Assembly: GCF_030463565.1 (NCBI RefSeq)
Contig: NC_134644.1
Coordinates: forward strand, 128,275,388 to 128,339,387
Origin: Pelecanus crispus
Lineage: Eukaryota; Chordata; Aves; Pelecaniformes; Pelecanidae
DNA length: 64,000 nucleotides
Reading direction: 5' to 3'
Position numbers and translations under genes: made by a program. How positions within the stretch are numbered: the stretch's first letter is position 1; every line of letters begins with the position of its first letter. Shown one piece after another: positions 11,701-26,700 of the stretch. Below the pieces are notes generated by a model, which saw nothing but the letters and a program-made list of their open reading frames with translations, was not told where the DNA came from and did not search any database.

Positions 11701-14700
11701 AATTCAAGGTTCTAGAAAAAACAGATGTCCCCCTCTTGGACCTCACTGGTTATTAATGGCTTGGAAAGATATGTAAGCTCACTTGTTTTTTCAATGCCTG
11801 ATCATTTTTCTCCCAGGCTAAGAAGGACACAGATATTTCACTGAAGTAAATGAAAATATAGAAAACATTATCCTTCAGAAGAAACTGCTACAGGCAACAA
11901 CTTTATCAGTTTTTAAAGTCATGGATTTTCTTGCTTAAGTGGACCAAAGTGCACACAAACCACCCTAGCAACCAAACGCAGACTGCCTTTGTCCTCCTGC
12001 TAGGCCCTTTGCTGCGCTTGTACCCCGTATGGCTCAACCTACAGCTGCTCCTGTCCCTCTACCCCCACCCCGACAGCAGCACATCCTGCAAATTCTTATC
12101 CCCATTACTCTTAAGTTTAAAGTCATTACCACCAGAGACCCAGCTTATCTTGCAGCAACATATTCAAAGGGCTAGTATGCCCCTAAACTCCCAACTGCCC
12201 TTTCTGCTGCTGTATCACCTCACCTCCTCCTGACCCCACCTTACTCCATCCTCCACCTTCCCTGCGCATGGGGAAGGAATCTCCCTAGAGACACTTGGAT
12301 AATTATCTAATGCTGATGTGATGTAAGAATGGCCATATGGCAGAGACCTGGATCCACCTAGCCCTGGCCATGGGGCTATGCACATAGAGTACAAGCATAC
12401 AGCCATGCTTCTACAGGAATATCACTCTCCTGGCCTCCAGCAATTTGCAGCTCAGGGATTTCTGGGCTCAGAAGTGTGCATCTGCATGTAAAAGCTCTCA
12501 AAGCATTTTCCCCTCCCATGCTATTGTCTACTTGCTATTTGAACCGATGAAAGCATCCATAATATCCTGCAGCAGGAGTTCAGCACTTAAGTGTGTACTG
12601 AATGAGGAAACACTTCTCCCTGTTTGTTCTGAACCTGCCATTTCCACAGGATATTTACTCCATGCTTGGCGCTCCTGGTGTTGAGAGGCCTATTGTATCT
12701 GTCATCATTGTGCCTTTTCCAACTGCAGGAATGCTGAAGTTGTTCCTTGTACAGAGGTTACTCTGGACCTCTGATTATTCTTGCCACTCTGAACCTTCTC
12801 TGGTTTCATTATATCTGTGTTGAGAACTGCGGACGAGGACTACAGTGTTCAAGATGCAAGAGTCAGAGAAGGCTGCTATGTCAATGTGTAAGTCCATGTT
12901 TTGTTCTCTATTCTTAATAACGACTAACAGCCGGTTTTCCTTCTTGACCGCTCTTCAGTATTCACAGCTGATGTTTTCACAGAGCTATCACAAATCAAGA
13001 TTTTGTTCTTGAATTGCAATAGTCAGCTCAAACCCAAAGACTTTATATGTGGAAACTAGGGTATGGTTTTCGTTTGCGTTTTTTTTTTTTTTTTGCCACA
13101 TGCATCACTTCATTTTTCTACACTGACTTTCACTATTTTAGATCTCAGTCAGTTTTGTAAAGTCCTTTCTGTAATTCTTCATAGTTGTAAGTCTTTTGAA
13201 TAACTTACCCTAAATGACTAAGTATCAGCAGCAAATTTGAGTAGCATAATACAGCAAAACACCCTAGAGTGTTCATATATCCTTGGCAGCAGGGAAAAAA
13301 AACCAAGGCCAGATTCCTGTGCAGGTTCACGGATGGTCAGAGAGGCCCAGGCCCTGAGAACCTGGCAGCGTGCAGGACAGGGGAGGCAGACACTGAGAAA
13401 TAGGGAACACTTAGTCCTGCAGGGCAGTCAGAAGTGGAAGCTGAACTACAGTATATCCATAGCTTCTAGCAAAGAAATCCTAGTCCCATATTCCTGACTT
13501 TATCTCCTGTCTCATCAGGTCCTGCAGCACCTGTAAAAGCTGTGATCTGGTCCCCTCTTTTGACTTTCTAGTGCCTTCTAGAAAAGCCAACACTACTCAG
13601 TAATCACACATACCTGAATAAACCTTTTCCTCAGCAATCCAAGACCAGGAGCATCTAAATTTCCCAAATTCTTGTACATTCCTTCATACATTTCCTTAAG
13701 CTTATTTTTATTCCTTGGAGCTTTTACCAACTCATTTACGACATCCTCAACCCAATCCTGCAAACATAAGGAAACAGCTGAGTACTGAGAAAAAGTTTAC
13801 TGACCCTCACTCTTTGGTAATCTGCTTAGATTGTATTTAGGTTACCATATTTACTAACGGTCAACTTATGTGTCTTTTGACAACCAATACAGCAATAAAA
13901 TGGCTATGGAAATATTTCCCTTCCATTCTGTCTCTTGATAAAATATTTCAACTTAATAACATAATTATGTTTACTACCATAGTGTCTAGCACAAACTAAG
14001 AAAGCCCCTATGGGGCCAGGAGCGGTATCTAACACAAGACAAGAATCCTTTGGACAATGGGCTCAGAATGTAGACAGGGAAGCCCAGCAGAGAGCAGGGA
14101 AAGGGCACAAGAACACAAATAGTTGGGAATCACAGAGATGGCCACAAATGTAACAGTTTCAGAACAATTGAGGAAGACTGATCACGGGGCAGGGCAGAGA
14201 CCCTGAAGGAGAAAGCTGAAAAGGGTTAGTGCAAAACAGCCAGCTGGCACAAGGGAGAGAGACCATCGCCAGCGAAAGCTGCTGACAGCACCCTGACATC
14301 ATCACCAGTTGATTCTGGGTTGAACCGCTTCCTGCGGCTGTGGTGTCAACCAAACTGCAGCAGGCCCCGCCCAGCACTCTCTTTCTGAAACAGAGGGTGA
14401 GGAATGAAGGGTAAGGGAGGGGGAAATAAAAATACACTTTACCTTAAAAAGCATTATGGGATCAGAGAGCTGTTCCAGGGAGCGAACAAAATCTTGAACT
14501 ACTCCTCCTCTGTCCAACTTATTCCTGATCCTTTAAAAGGAAAAAAAGCACATCACAATGCAACAGGAACTACCATCACCACCTAGCCTGCAGATAAGCA
14601 ACGCTCCAGACTGTCTGCTATATTCAAGAATCTGGCAAAATAATCTGGGGGTAGGTAGGAGGACTCCCTCAGAATTCTTTCATGGGCTGCATGACTGTCC

Positions 14701-17700
14701 TTGCCATGTGGCTCCCAATTTTTATTTAAGTGTCCCACTAAGAAAATAGGAGCTTAGTGGGGGAGTGGAAAGCATACTTGCAACAGCCATAGGCATTAAC
14801 CAGACTATACATCCTGTCACAACAGTTACTCAAGGGCCACAGTTTGTGAAGTACAAGACTTTACCTTCTTATTTTAAGTGAAATTCAGCAAACATATCAG
14901 AGATTTGAAAAAAGGCAAAAGGACACCTAAAAAATTGCAGTAGTGGTTCTACAGCACTGTGTGATAAAAGTTGACTTTTGCATGGGGATTAACTCAGGTT
15001 TTATTGCACAGCAAAACAGGCAAGGGAGGGCTTAAAGAGGAAGGCGCATGCTGCACACTAAGTAGAGAAGACAACAACAACGAGCTGTCATTCCCCAAAA
15101 CATAATGTGCATCCATTTCACTGGCCCTCTCTGAAGTCTGGTAGGAGCATCTATTCTATTTAAATATCTCTGCTCTCACTTGGTATTACAATGACTCTTA
15201 AGTGTCCAAGCTAGCTTCATTCACCTTTGATGGGTACTGACTCTCACTGCTGTGAAGTCTACTACAGTAAGAGCCTAATCATGCACCTGATTTGCCTTCA
15301 GCCTCAGCAGAGTAGGAAAAGGAAAAAGAGACTTTGACTACCACAGAATTACCAGTAGAAAAGGCTTGCCTCTCTGTGGTCGTCTTGTTTTTCTTTGAAA
15401 AAATTCTAACTTCTCACAGCCTGGGGACTACATGTACTCAACTCTTCAGAGAGTATTCAGGCCACCAACCCGAGTATGTCTAATACTGAGAGAGCTTATG
15501 TATCGGTTTTCCCTGTGCCTTTAAATAAGAACACGGTGCACATGAGACTACCCTCTAATGTTTCTCATACCTCCAAAAGAAAACAGTTTCATGAGAAAAA
15601 AGAAATAAATCTCTCCACTCCTGAATAAAAAACATACAAAAGAGCTACTCTGATTGCAAGTTCACCTTTCTACGAACTCCTTGTTCTTACAACCAGTTGC
15701 AGTATCTTTGAAACAGAAACTTTCACTGCTGATCATGAAAGGGTAGATGATTGCCTGGGGATAGGTATTTGCGATCTCTTCAACAGTATGTTGCACGGCT
15801 ACTGCTTCATCCTTGTCAAGTAGTGCCATCATCTGGCTAATCCAACCAATGAACTGCCAACAGGGAACCGAAGAAAGCTGCAAAAACACAGACACCGCTT
15901 TCAACTTTGGTCCTCCTCAAAAATACCAAACATAGCAAGCGCAAACAAAACTGCTCTGTGGCCCAGCCTGACAGACAGAAACACATGAAAAGGAAACAGA
16001 GAATGCCAACTAGGTTGCACAAAACATCCCCCAATAAAGCAGATTTCATTATTTTTATTATTACCACTACTAGCACCACCACCACCACTAACTACTGCTG
16101 CTTAATAGGTTTTCCTTTAGAAAGATCTGCAGTTTGTTGATCAAGAGGAAGCTTTATACCCAAACTTGTGGCTTGTCTGCCTGGATGCAGTATAATAATT
16201 TTTGATCACCACACACAAACAACTCAAAAATTTGAAGGGATAGTTCAAACACCATTGGGTTGAAGTCTTTGAGTAAAAAAAAGCCAGGGAGAAGAACACT
16301 GGGAACTCCTACCACAGTTTTGTTCTTCCTTCAACTTTGAAGAGGTTTGGGCCTGCTGACAGATATTAATTTTAGTAGAGCATCCCCTGCCAATATACTT
16401 CAATGCTCACCTCACTCCAAAAGCCGTATTACTTTTGAAAGAAGTGCTACAATGTATTTTCTTGTGATAGCAAGAGACCAGACTCCAACTCCTTTCCTCC
16501 TGTCTCATCCCTTTCTACCTTTGTAACAGAGCTTAAGATCAGATTGCCAGTCTTCATCTCACAGAAAGAGAGAGGACAAAGAAAAGCCTGGTGAAGTTCT
16601 TTTCTGGGTGAGGTTTGTTAACTGGACCAAGCATCAGGTTCTGGTTGAACCATCAGAGTTTCACTGCGGCCACACCTTGTGCACCTCAGCCGTTTTTGCT
16701 ATGTTCTCAGTTTCTCGGGATAACTAAACCGTGTTTCTGCCTCTTTCGAGTTCTTCCTCTGACAGGGCCTGGCACTCTCTGAGCACCAGTGCAATGGGCT
16801 TGAAAACGCAGGCAGGCCAAAGCAGGAACAGGCGTGAGTCACAGAGGACCTCTCAGCTTATCTGTCCCACGACAGCCGGGAAGGCAGCGTGGCTCACGGT
16901 ATCCTGCTGCGGAACGGCAAGGGAGGGACAGGTTGTGGAAAGAAGGAAGAAGCTGTAGTAACCTCTGAAGAGAAGACGGACAGGGAGAGGTGGAAGAAGT
17001 GGAAAAAGCCTGGAAAGCTGTTGGCTTCCTGTATACAGGAAACTCAGCCTACAGAAATAAGACATGTTCCTCACCCTAATCCTACACACCTTTATCAACC
17101 CACTGAAATCGTTCAGAAGGAAGAAAAACCACAACATAATTTTTCCCCTGCAGCTCTCAAACTAACATTTGGAATTAGAATAACGATAAAAAGTTAAACT
17201 TTGAAGAAAAAAGTTTCTGTCCATATGAATTAGACTCAGCAAGTGAGAAAAAGACAAGGAATAATGATGGGATAAGATGTATCTGATTTACCTGAAGCAA
17301 AACTTACCAGTCTAACCTCTCCGTCCATCCAACCTCCACCCCCACCTTTTAAATTCGATTTATAGCAACATTTGCTGCCAGGAAAATGGAAGCAACTAAC
17401 CTCTCGTGTAACTAGACCCAATGTCTCTGCTGGATATCTTTCAATTATTTGCAGCAGTCTAGGAAATCTCAGCCTGGCTTCTCTGGAGTTCAGTTTTAAA
17501 GCTTTTATCATTTTCTCCACCACAATAGCTGGGAATAGCTGCAGATCTGCAGTGTTAATTTCTGCCAAGAGACATTAAACAAGAATTATCAGAAACACCA
17601 TCACTTGTTCCATGTCTTTGATCATCTGGAACGTTCATCTTTATAATTCAGTACGTTTTTTCCCCTGTGTATTTTGTATTTTTACTTTGTTCTCCTTCCC

Positions 17701-20700
17701 ATCTGTTGAACTGCACACATCAGCAACACATGTACTTGGGGACTGTAAGGATTAGCTTTATCAGGAAGCTGCATCACTGCTGGTATCTTGCCTGCTTTAA
17801 ACAGAGCACTGCTGTGGTCTGGGAAGGAACAAGGGAAGCATCTGCTGGACATGATATATATCTCACAAGTGAGAGGGAGGCTACGAATGATTCACTAGTA
17901 CCAAAAGCTAGAGGTAATAGTTAGGGGGGGAAAAGAAATATAAATACTGTTGAACTGGAGGACAACCTGTTCCATTTAAATTCAAGCTGATCTCCTGGGT
18001 ATCACAAAAGCTCACATATGACAGACAAATCCACCTCACATGCTTAGGAGAAATCCTGACTAACCAAGCAAGCCTTCTTCTTCCCTGTGCAGATGCTGGT
18101 CACAGAAACGGACCAAAGTCATATATGCATCGATAACTCCCATCACATCTACATGTTCCATGGAGTGGGACTGCACCTCCTCTTCGGACTTCCTCGCGGC
18201 ACTGCTGAAACACTGGAAAGCCTTCTTGTTCAGACCTGCCAATACCTGAAATTCAAACATAAGAGGAAAAAAAAAAAGACATGTTAGCAAGTAGCATTCA
18301 ACAATTCTTTTTGAAACTGGAGCTTGATTGCAAGTCTTGAGTAGATAAAACTTTAGCTGTACTAGATGTTTCAACCAGCTGATACAAAGAAAAAAATTGG
18401 GACGTTATTTCTAACAGTAATTTCCAGAACTTTAATTTCTACAATTTTCAATGGAAAAATAGAAAACACACTTTTAACTTAAACTGGTCTCTGGAAACGT
18501 TATGTGGAATTTTTATAACTGCAAAAAAGTTAATGTTACTTGAGTTTCTGCAAACAGTTAACAGAAAAAACAATGAAAAAATGCTATTTTTTCCTATTAA
18601 GACATATCTGCAATGTCTGCATAACGGCTATACTTCAAACCTGTGTTAAAAAAAGCATGCATCAAACTATTTCAAATCTGATGTCTTTTTCCCCTATTAC
18701 AAACATAGTCATTTTGACCATACCTTTCTAATGCAGCCTAGGCAGTGAAGGACTTGACAACACCCTTTACAACTGAATGTTTATAAATCAAGTACATATA
18801 TTCTCATATTGCCAACAAGCTTACCAACCTCAGACATTGTAGCTATTGTAGTTACTAAACAAAATACTAAATTGCTGCAGAACAAGTTGGAACAATTGAA
18901 AAATGCTGTAACTGAAATTAAATAGTTTGAATTTCAGGTAGGTAGAGGGCAACTACCAGGGTCAGAGTACTGCTTAGTACTAAGCTAAAATAAGGCTAAG
19001 CTCCTTAATCTTACAGAAATATCTGGTATCCCAATCTGACTCATCTGACACAGAAGAGCTTTTCTGCTCGTCTTTCAGATCTTAAGAAGAATGCTCTTAA
19101 TAATTAGCTAATAAATGAAGCTTATTAAGATTTTGCTCAAGTTTATACACACGTGAAAATTTTAAAGCTTTTTTGCAAGAATCTCTTCTTTATCTGCTTT
19201 TCTTTAACAACCATAAAAACACAAATTAAGAACAATTTTTTTCTGTTTTATACTGGTATGATTCATATCTAAGGGCCTCCGTGATGACTTTAGGAATTAA
19301 TAGGAAGAAGTCAGCAGAGGTACTTCCAATTCTTGCTCAATCAATTTGACAGACAAGAGGTCAGTGCCATAGCATGTGGGACAACTGACAACATACACGA
19401 TTTCAGATGCAGCACAGTCTGCCACTGTATTCTTCAAATGCACACCTGTCTTAAAAACCCCTCTCCTCTCTATCACTAAAATTATTTAGATAAAAAAAGT
19501 GGATCAGTATCATCATCATCATTATAAAGATCTCTTTATGAAATGAGATAGTCTGACAGCATGAAGAAGCTCAGAAATGTCCAGCTGAAACAAAGGGATT
19601 CTTTGAGGATCATGGTCCCACGCCTTGTCTTGTCACTGTGCACACAGGTGCTACGACTATGTCTTTCCCCTCAAAACAAAATGCAGGAACAGAGAAACAC
19701 AAGAACACTCTCCCAATTAAAAAGGCTACAAGTGGTGCAGAACTCCGGGAGAACAAAAAAAAGACAAAACAGTAACCATAGCAGTTCTGTGTTTTCTTGG
19801 TTTTTTTTTTTTTCCTTCTTTCCCTAGCTGGTATTCCTGGACAAATCACTGCTAATAGCAGATGGATTTCACATTCTCTGTATATATCCATACCCATCAC
19901 TACCTATTGAAGTACTGATTACAATACTGAAATATCTAAAAGCTTTTCTCCTCTCACTTACCTTTTCAGGACTCTCAAGACTTTCTCCTAATAGTACTGA
20001 TATTTTTCTAGCTTTTTCTTGCTCGATTTGCTCAAGACATCTTGGATCTTGACTAAGAGCATTGGCCATGATGTGGTACGTAGTACCCAGAAGAAGATTC
20101 TGATTTCGGGAGGCCATTATGTTCTTGCTAAGATAGTCAGATTTGGTATCTTCTGTTGGAATTCAAAAACAAAGCTGGTAATTTGACAACAAAGGAGCTT
20201 TGTATAATAAACAACATGAAGCAAAGAGAAGGCTGTTACCAAGCAGGGAGATGGTTTTTAACACTGAGAGTATGCGTTCAGGAGAACTCTGGTTCCGGCT
20301 GCAACTATGCGTAAAGCGGCAATAGGCATAATTCCACCTCACCAGCCAGTCTTCCCTTGTTTTGGCTTCTTTGCATAGGTCTTTCAGAAGCTTCCTGACA
20401 ACTGAGAAGCTGTTCTGTATTTAGATTAAGACAGAATTTTCAGATAATATACGTGAAGAGGAAATAAAACATTTCTGCAACGAAACTGGGATGGGATGAG
20501 AGGATTTAGGTAACATAAGTAAAGCTATAATAAGATGAAGAGAGGTCCATTGCTCGTTAGGTCTCATATTCAAAAACAGATTTGTGCTAATGGAGAAATT
20601 TGAAAAGAAAAAGAGAAGAAGAGAGGTTTGACAAACTGAGGAAATTAAAAAAATTTTACCTGCATGACTAAATAGGCATTAACTGTTCTGCTGTACAAAC

Positions 20701-23700
20701 ACATATGAGAAACGTAACTTGGTTTATAATACCACTAAGCAAATCACTTATGTTTGTGTTTTGATGAAAAGTTTCATTTAAGCAACACTAAAGGAAATCT
20801 TATTTCATTTACTCCTTTAAGAGTGTATAATCTACACAGCACTAATGTTATATTTGGCTATTACAGTCCTTAAAATAAATTCTGTCACTGATTGCAGACT
20901 TCTGCAGCATCTCAGAAGATGATGGAGACCTCGACTTAAATATTACTTGTCTTGTCTCAAGCTTGAAACACCAAAGGCCCATCATCAAAGAAAGCGATGT
21001 TTCAGTCATTTTAACAGTCAGAACCAAAACAAAATTTCTAAGTCACTTAGCTTTAGTTCTTTATAGAAGTGTTACCCTAACAGCATAATGAAAACCATAA
21101 AAAAAAAAACCAACCAAACATAAAACTTTTCATCATTGCTGACTGAAGTAAATTATATTGATTCAATCTGAATTTGATTTGTTTTCTTGTACAGAAGAGA
21201 TTATTTGTAAATGAGAAAGCATAATGTTTGGTTGCAAGCATCCCTTCCACTAAATGCCGCAGCATTGCACATACTTTATTTTTCTGCCCTTTAGAGTGTC
21301 AGAAACCATCTGTGGATCAAAGGGGCCTTCAGGCACATTTCCAGTAATGACAAATTATCATCAGGTTTTTAATTAACATTCATCCATTTGTTTTCTTTCT
21401 CTGTGGAACTGACTTTCCTGAGCTTTCAAAATGTCCTGGAAAGCAAGGCCAAAGACAGACAAGGTCTGCCCTGGTAAAAAGATGCCCAAGACCACCCTAC
21501 AAGGCTTTTCCAGCTGTAGTTTCTATATATTTTCTCACAAACCTGGAATCTATCAGACAGTACAGTTACCTGTTTCCTGGCACTTTCTATCATCTTCATT
21601 TTCATGTCAAATTTGCAGCTTTTAATCATTGAGTAAATGTCTTCACCCTGTTGATCCACTTCCATTTGGTCACCAGCACCATATTCTTCATCCACCTCCA
21701 TACTATCATTGGCCTGATCACAGAGAAATTTCTCCTGCAGTTTGTCAAGAAAGAAACACCTGCCCAATGACAACAGGAGTACAAATCACTCTGGTATGCA
21801 TGCAAGGGAATGAACATTCAAAAGTGCTGATCTGCCTGATAGTAAACAAAGCTAAGAAAAAATGGCAAGCTATAGCAATCACCTTTAGGAAAGGCTAAAC
21901 ATAGTCCCCAGAGTCTGGAAAGTCACAACCAGGGACAGGTTGACCCTGAGAGCCTTCTAGGATCTTGAATCAACAAGATTAAGTATTAGAAAATGTCCAT
22001 AACAGAGTAGGAATTTTTGTTAGTTCGTTCCTTTAAAATCATAGCTACAACCTCAAAGTTCACTAAGACACAACCTGCCTTCTAACTTGACCAAAGTGCA
22101 AACAAACAGGAATCTTGTTTATATCATGTTAAGTGCCACCTTGTATTTTATGTCAACCTGCAATTCAAATATATATGAAACCAACACATGTAAACGTTGA
22201 AATTTGTGTTGCAGAAAAGACCAGCGACCACAGTTAACATTTGAAAGGGAATTGCCATTAATCAATGCTAAATCCTTTTCATTCTACCACTAGTCCTATC
22301 TAATTTAATAGCATCTCTCATTACGTAGACTGTTATTCAATGCAGGCAAAAGCACTGCAGTCTGGAGTTGGGCTTGGTGCTGAATAAAGGCACATCCTCT
22401 GTCAGTAATTTAAGATGGGATAAAGTTTTTTTAAAAGCCCATAAAAATGCTCAAGACACTGACAACCCTTCAAGTCATAAATGTTTTTGAGACTTTATAA
22501 AGGAGTAAGCCATACCATGTATTCTGCCTAATATTTAGTTGCAATAAGCTTTTCTGTAGCCATGCCTTCCTGACACCCTGAGATAATAAAATAAATTACA
22601 GAGCACAGTGGGTATCAGCAGAGCTGTTGAAGAAGTTGTCCCCCAGGAAAGGAGAAAGAATCTAGATTTCCATGGGAAGAATGGATTGGGATGAAGATAG
22701 ATACCATGGGGAGGACAGAACATTTTCCAATTCAAAAAAGCATTCCAGCTCCTTCAGAGCTAATCCAAAGGACTCTCCAGAGAGCCTTTGTTCTTTCTAG
22801 CAACAGTCACACAGCAGAAGTCTCTAATTACAGCACTGGTCATTAACTTTCTTATCAGTGCTTCATGTTTTTATAGTGACAGGGCTGGTCTTATTTTGTA
22901 CACTCCCTAAGTTTGGAACTGCCCACAAAGTAGGTAAGTATTTTTATTCATAATGGACTGGCCTTTTGGGTGGTGTTTCATTGAGCTAAATGCAGCTGAC
23001 CTACTCAGTTACAAGTGGATGTGTTTAAGGGCTGCTGAAGTGGGGTAGCTTGCACAGTGCATGTAGTCAATGATATGAGAAAATGCCTGAACAGTTATGT
23101 TTCTGTATCAAAATGCAGTTTTATTCTCTGTCCATTTCTCAACCTTCTTTTGCTTCTCACTACAAGTTAGTTACACAAAAAAGTTATACTGATAAAGCTA
23201 TTACAACAGTTGAAAAAAAAGTCATACACTGGATCAACAACCCCCATAGGAAAACAAGCAGCATTAGAAAAAGCACCTCTCAGAATGCAACAGGCAGACA
23301 GAACTAAAGCTAACCCAAGAATGTAATTTTACCGATTTGTAATGATATCATCCCAGATGTTCATAGGATCCATTTTAGCATCTGGATATCTGCTTGTCCA
23401 AATTCTGAGAAGTCTCTTAAGGGAAGCCTGTGAAGCTAAGTTACCTAGAAATCAATTAAGAATACTTTAAAAGCATCTAAATCCAAGTGGCATAAAAAAG
23501 GCCTAAACCAAACATAGTCTAACATTCAAACCACAAAACTGCTATAAAACAACGCACTTGTATTTCTGGGCTTGCATTAAATACGCTACTTGGTGATCAT
23601 ATTGCTTTTGTTTATTGCTGGAGCACAGGAGATTCAATAAGGACATCAGTGTCAACTGTCACTGGGAATCACCACTGGATAGGTATCTTTCCATACAGGA

Positions 23701-26700
23701 ATATGCTGGAATATAGTGGAACTGTTAACTAAATTTAATACATAATTTGTTTTATGTGCATAGATTTGTATTTCATGCCTGCCTCATTATCTATAAATTA
23801 TATACCGCATCCATCTTTTATCTCTGCTAACCCCTATTTGCTACCGAAAGTGACCCCAACAAAAGTATCAGTTTAGAACTATTAGTTATACTTTTACAAG
23901 AAATACTTAACTCTTATGACAACAGCTAGGCTAATAAAACTTTGCAGTAGAACACAGAATTATCTTCAAGCCTATCTTACGCAACTGCAATAGTTCTTAC
24001 TGTCAAGAAGACAGTAAGAAGTAATTCCAGACCTATGCTCCTTCAGACAGGAGTTCAGTCCTCTAAGTGTGGAAACAGAATTTCAAAGTTCCAGAAACCA
24101 CGATTATTTATCACAGTGAAAGGAAAAGCACTTAAGAAAAAAAATCTTTACTTGTCTTGGTCATAAAATTGATGAAATCCTGTATTTCTGTCAAAGCTTG
24201 TACAGACTGTAGTTTGGTCATTTGACTTTGATATAACAAAGTATCAATGCTGGAATAGCTCTGAAAAGAAAGGGAGAGAATGGAAGATTTCGTATACAGA
24301 ATTTACAACATGGTTCTATTCAGTGCTCTACAAACTATTTATCTGATGCTGCTATACATTATGCTCTACAACCCAACCTTTTCCAAGTAATTTAATAACC
24401 CATAATCTGAGAGCAACTCCATATTGGACAAGTATAGAGGCATATTCTAGCTGTGATTCCTGTCCTAGGTTTTAGGATAGACCTACAGCCTAATCAGAAC
24501 TTGGTAATGGATGGAACTTGTAACCTCTCAGTGTAATACCCTCTTTTCAAGTCTGTTCTGGGGACAGGAAGCTTCTGAAAAGATGAATGAAATAAAACTG
24601 CTATTTATCTGCACAAACAATTACTCTGAAAAATTTCTAATAGATGAAATCAGCAAAATAAAACAAATTAAAATGGGAGGATGCACTCCACTGGCTGGCT
24701 CAACTCTCATTATTGCAAGCAGTGAATTCAAAGGAAGTTTTGTCATATGATTGGAAAGCACCTAGATTTCACTGTATTTGGGCGTTTCTCTCGAGAGTAT
24801 AATCTAGCAGCAGTAACAACAACAGTTTCATTATTCCATGAGTTTATGCAGAAAAATCATACCAGAGATAGCAGAGATTGTTACCTGCATGAAGATCTGC
24901 ATGCCATTGCTAATGTAATATTTGGCTCTGTCAAAATCATCTTGCAGGATGTAAAGGAGACTAAGCTCTTGGCTGTAATGCATTTCTATAATGGCTTTCT
25001 TCTGTTCTGTTTTCATTGCTTCATCAATAAAAGTTAGCAAAGTCTGGTCATTTTCCCCACTGAGCAGTAACTTCAACTTGCTGCGTATTATATAGGGCAG
25101 ATACGTCTCCTACAAGGTGAAAATATAATCTTTATTTCTAGGAATGGAATATTAGATGATAACAATTTTTTTGTTATCAGTGGCAGATCAAATATAAAAA
25201 TATTCAAACAGCTTGCTTAAATGTTTTCCCTTTAGACAAATTCCAATTTGCTAACAAGTCACAGAAGCTTTTTCTGATAGGCTCAAGAAGTTGTTAGCAA
25301 ATTCTACCAGTTTCAAAAACAGTGGTTTGGTAACTCTTAAAACGTGAAACAAATAAAAGCAATAAAAGCGACAAAAACACTGCAAGAAGATGATAATGAT
25401 GATGATAAAGCTGGTCCTATATGATCAGCTTCAAGGTAAAAATTAAACATCATAAAAACAGCAGAAGTAATTGCTTCAATTATTTTATATATCAGGCTCT
25501 CTGCTAATTTCCATAATAAAAGTAACCTGAATAATGCAATTGATTTCCAGCCACAATCACATTACTGCAGGACATCCTTGCAGAGATAAAAAACAGTGCA
25601 GTATTAACAGTGATTTTTAAAAACCTGAAAAAATGGATCATTCCATGTTTTGCTTAGGTCTGGAGGTTTTCCATTATCAATATTCAAGGTAGCACAATAC
25701 TCCAGAGACTTCCAGTCTGTGAGGTGGTCATAGCATTCCAGAGATGCAAGTTCCCAGAAGTCCTTTTCCGCTTTTGTTGGCTCTCCATCTTGCCAGTCTT
25801 CTTTAGAGAGTGCCTAAGGAATGAATTTGAGGGGGAGGAAGGTTCTCAGCTGGAGAAACACTAGTTTCAATTCTAAGTCACCACAAAATTAACAATAATT
25901 CATTATCTCATAAAAATACCTATCCATTTACCAGAACATGGAAGCAACATTAAATGCAGAAAATTCAACTTTGCCAGTATTTACACAGAAATGCATTTCA
26001 GGTAGCCATCTTTAGTAAACCTGCATTTTTCAAGAGTGAAGACTTTAAAAGAAGGTTAAAGAGATTCTTGTTAATTTTTACCCACTGTAATTCAGATTTT
26101 CTTTGCCACAAACACACACAGTTTGCTCTCTTGGGCTGGTAGCATGCCCATGGTGTCTTACTTGTCTGCCTGGGGGCTGGTAGCATGCCCATGGTGTCTT
26201 ACTTGTCTGCCTGGGCAATCGCACATGTGAAGCTTTGTAACAAACAGTAAAAAGTATCACGCTTACTGCTCTGTTGTGACTGCTCATCTGTTCCCACGTC
26301 TTTACAGACTGAACCATCGATCAAAACAAAACACAAGGTCATTTTAAACAATATGCTGCTTCTCAAAATGTTTAATTTTGGCTTATTAGTTTTAAGTCAT
26401 AAGAGATTTATGAAACAAAAAGAAACTTGTTGTCATTTTACCTCATCGTAATATTTAGCTGCTTCAGCATAATCACTCCTTGCTTCTGCCAACAACGCTT
26501 TCTGTGTAATTTCCTTAGTCCTAATCTTACCACTGAAAATGCCACGAAGGACATCATAATCCCCAAGAGATCGGTAGAGCCTAGTAAAATTGGAAAGGGA
26601 AATCTTTTAATTAGTTGAAGAGAGGCATATAAATTCAAACATAAGCTATTTAAAAAAATAGTAATTCAATAAGCAGTAATACTACTGGCTTGTAGTAGTA

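Larger units (their letters stand above)
10588..13613 (-). other. Large intron E50/E51
   Basis: 3.0 kb. Holds the T21 tract, a C-rich pyrimidine stretch at 11990-12260 and the ancient CR1-like remnant at 12750-13250. No exon seen. Confidence 0.8.

Noticed and set aside
11931..12233. 100-codon plus-strand Leu/Pro/Ser-rich open frame
   Set aside because: Composition follows a pyrimidine-rich tract; no domain or splice support.
12299..12375. GTAAGAATGGCCATATGGCA, resembling the 5' part of the ancient amniote repeat
   Set aside because: Too short and diverged to call on its own, although it may extend the remnant at 12750-13250.
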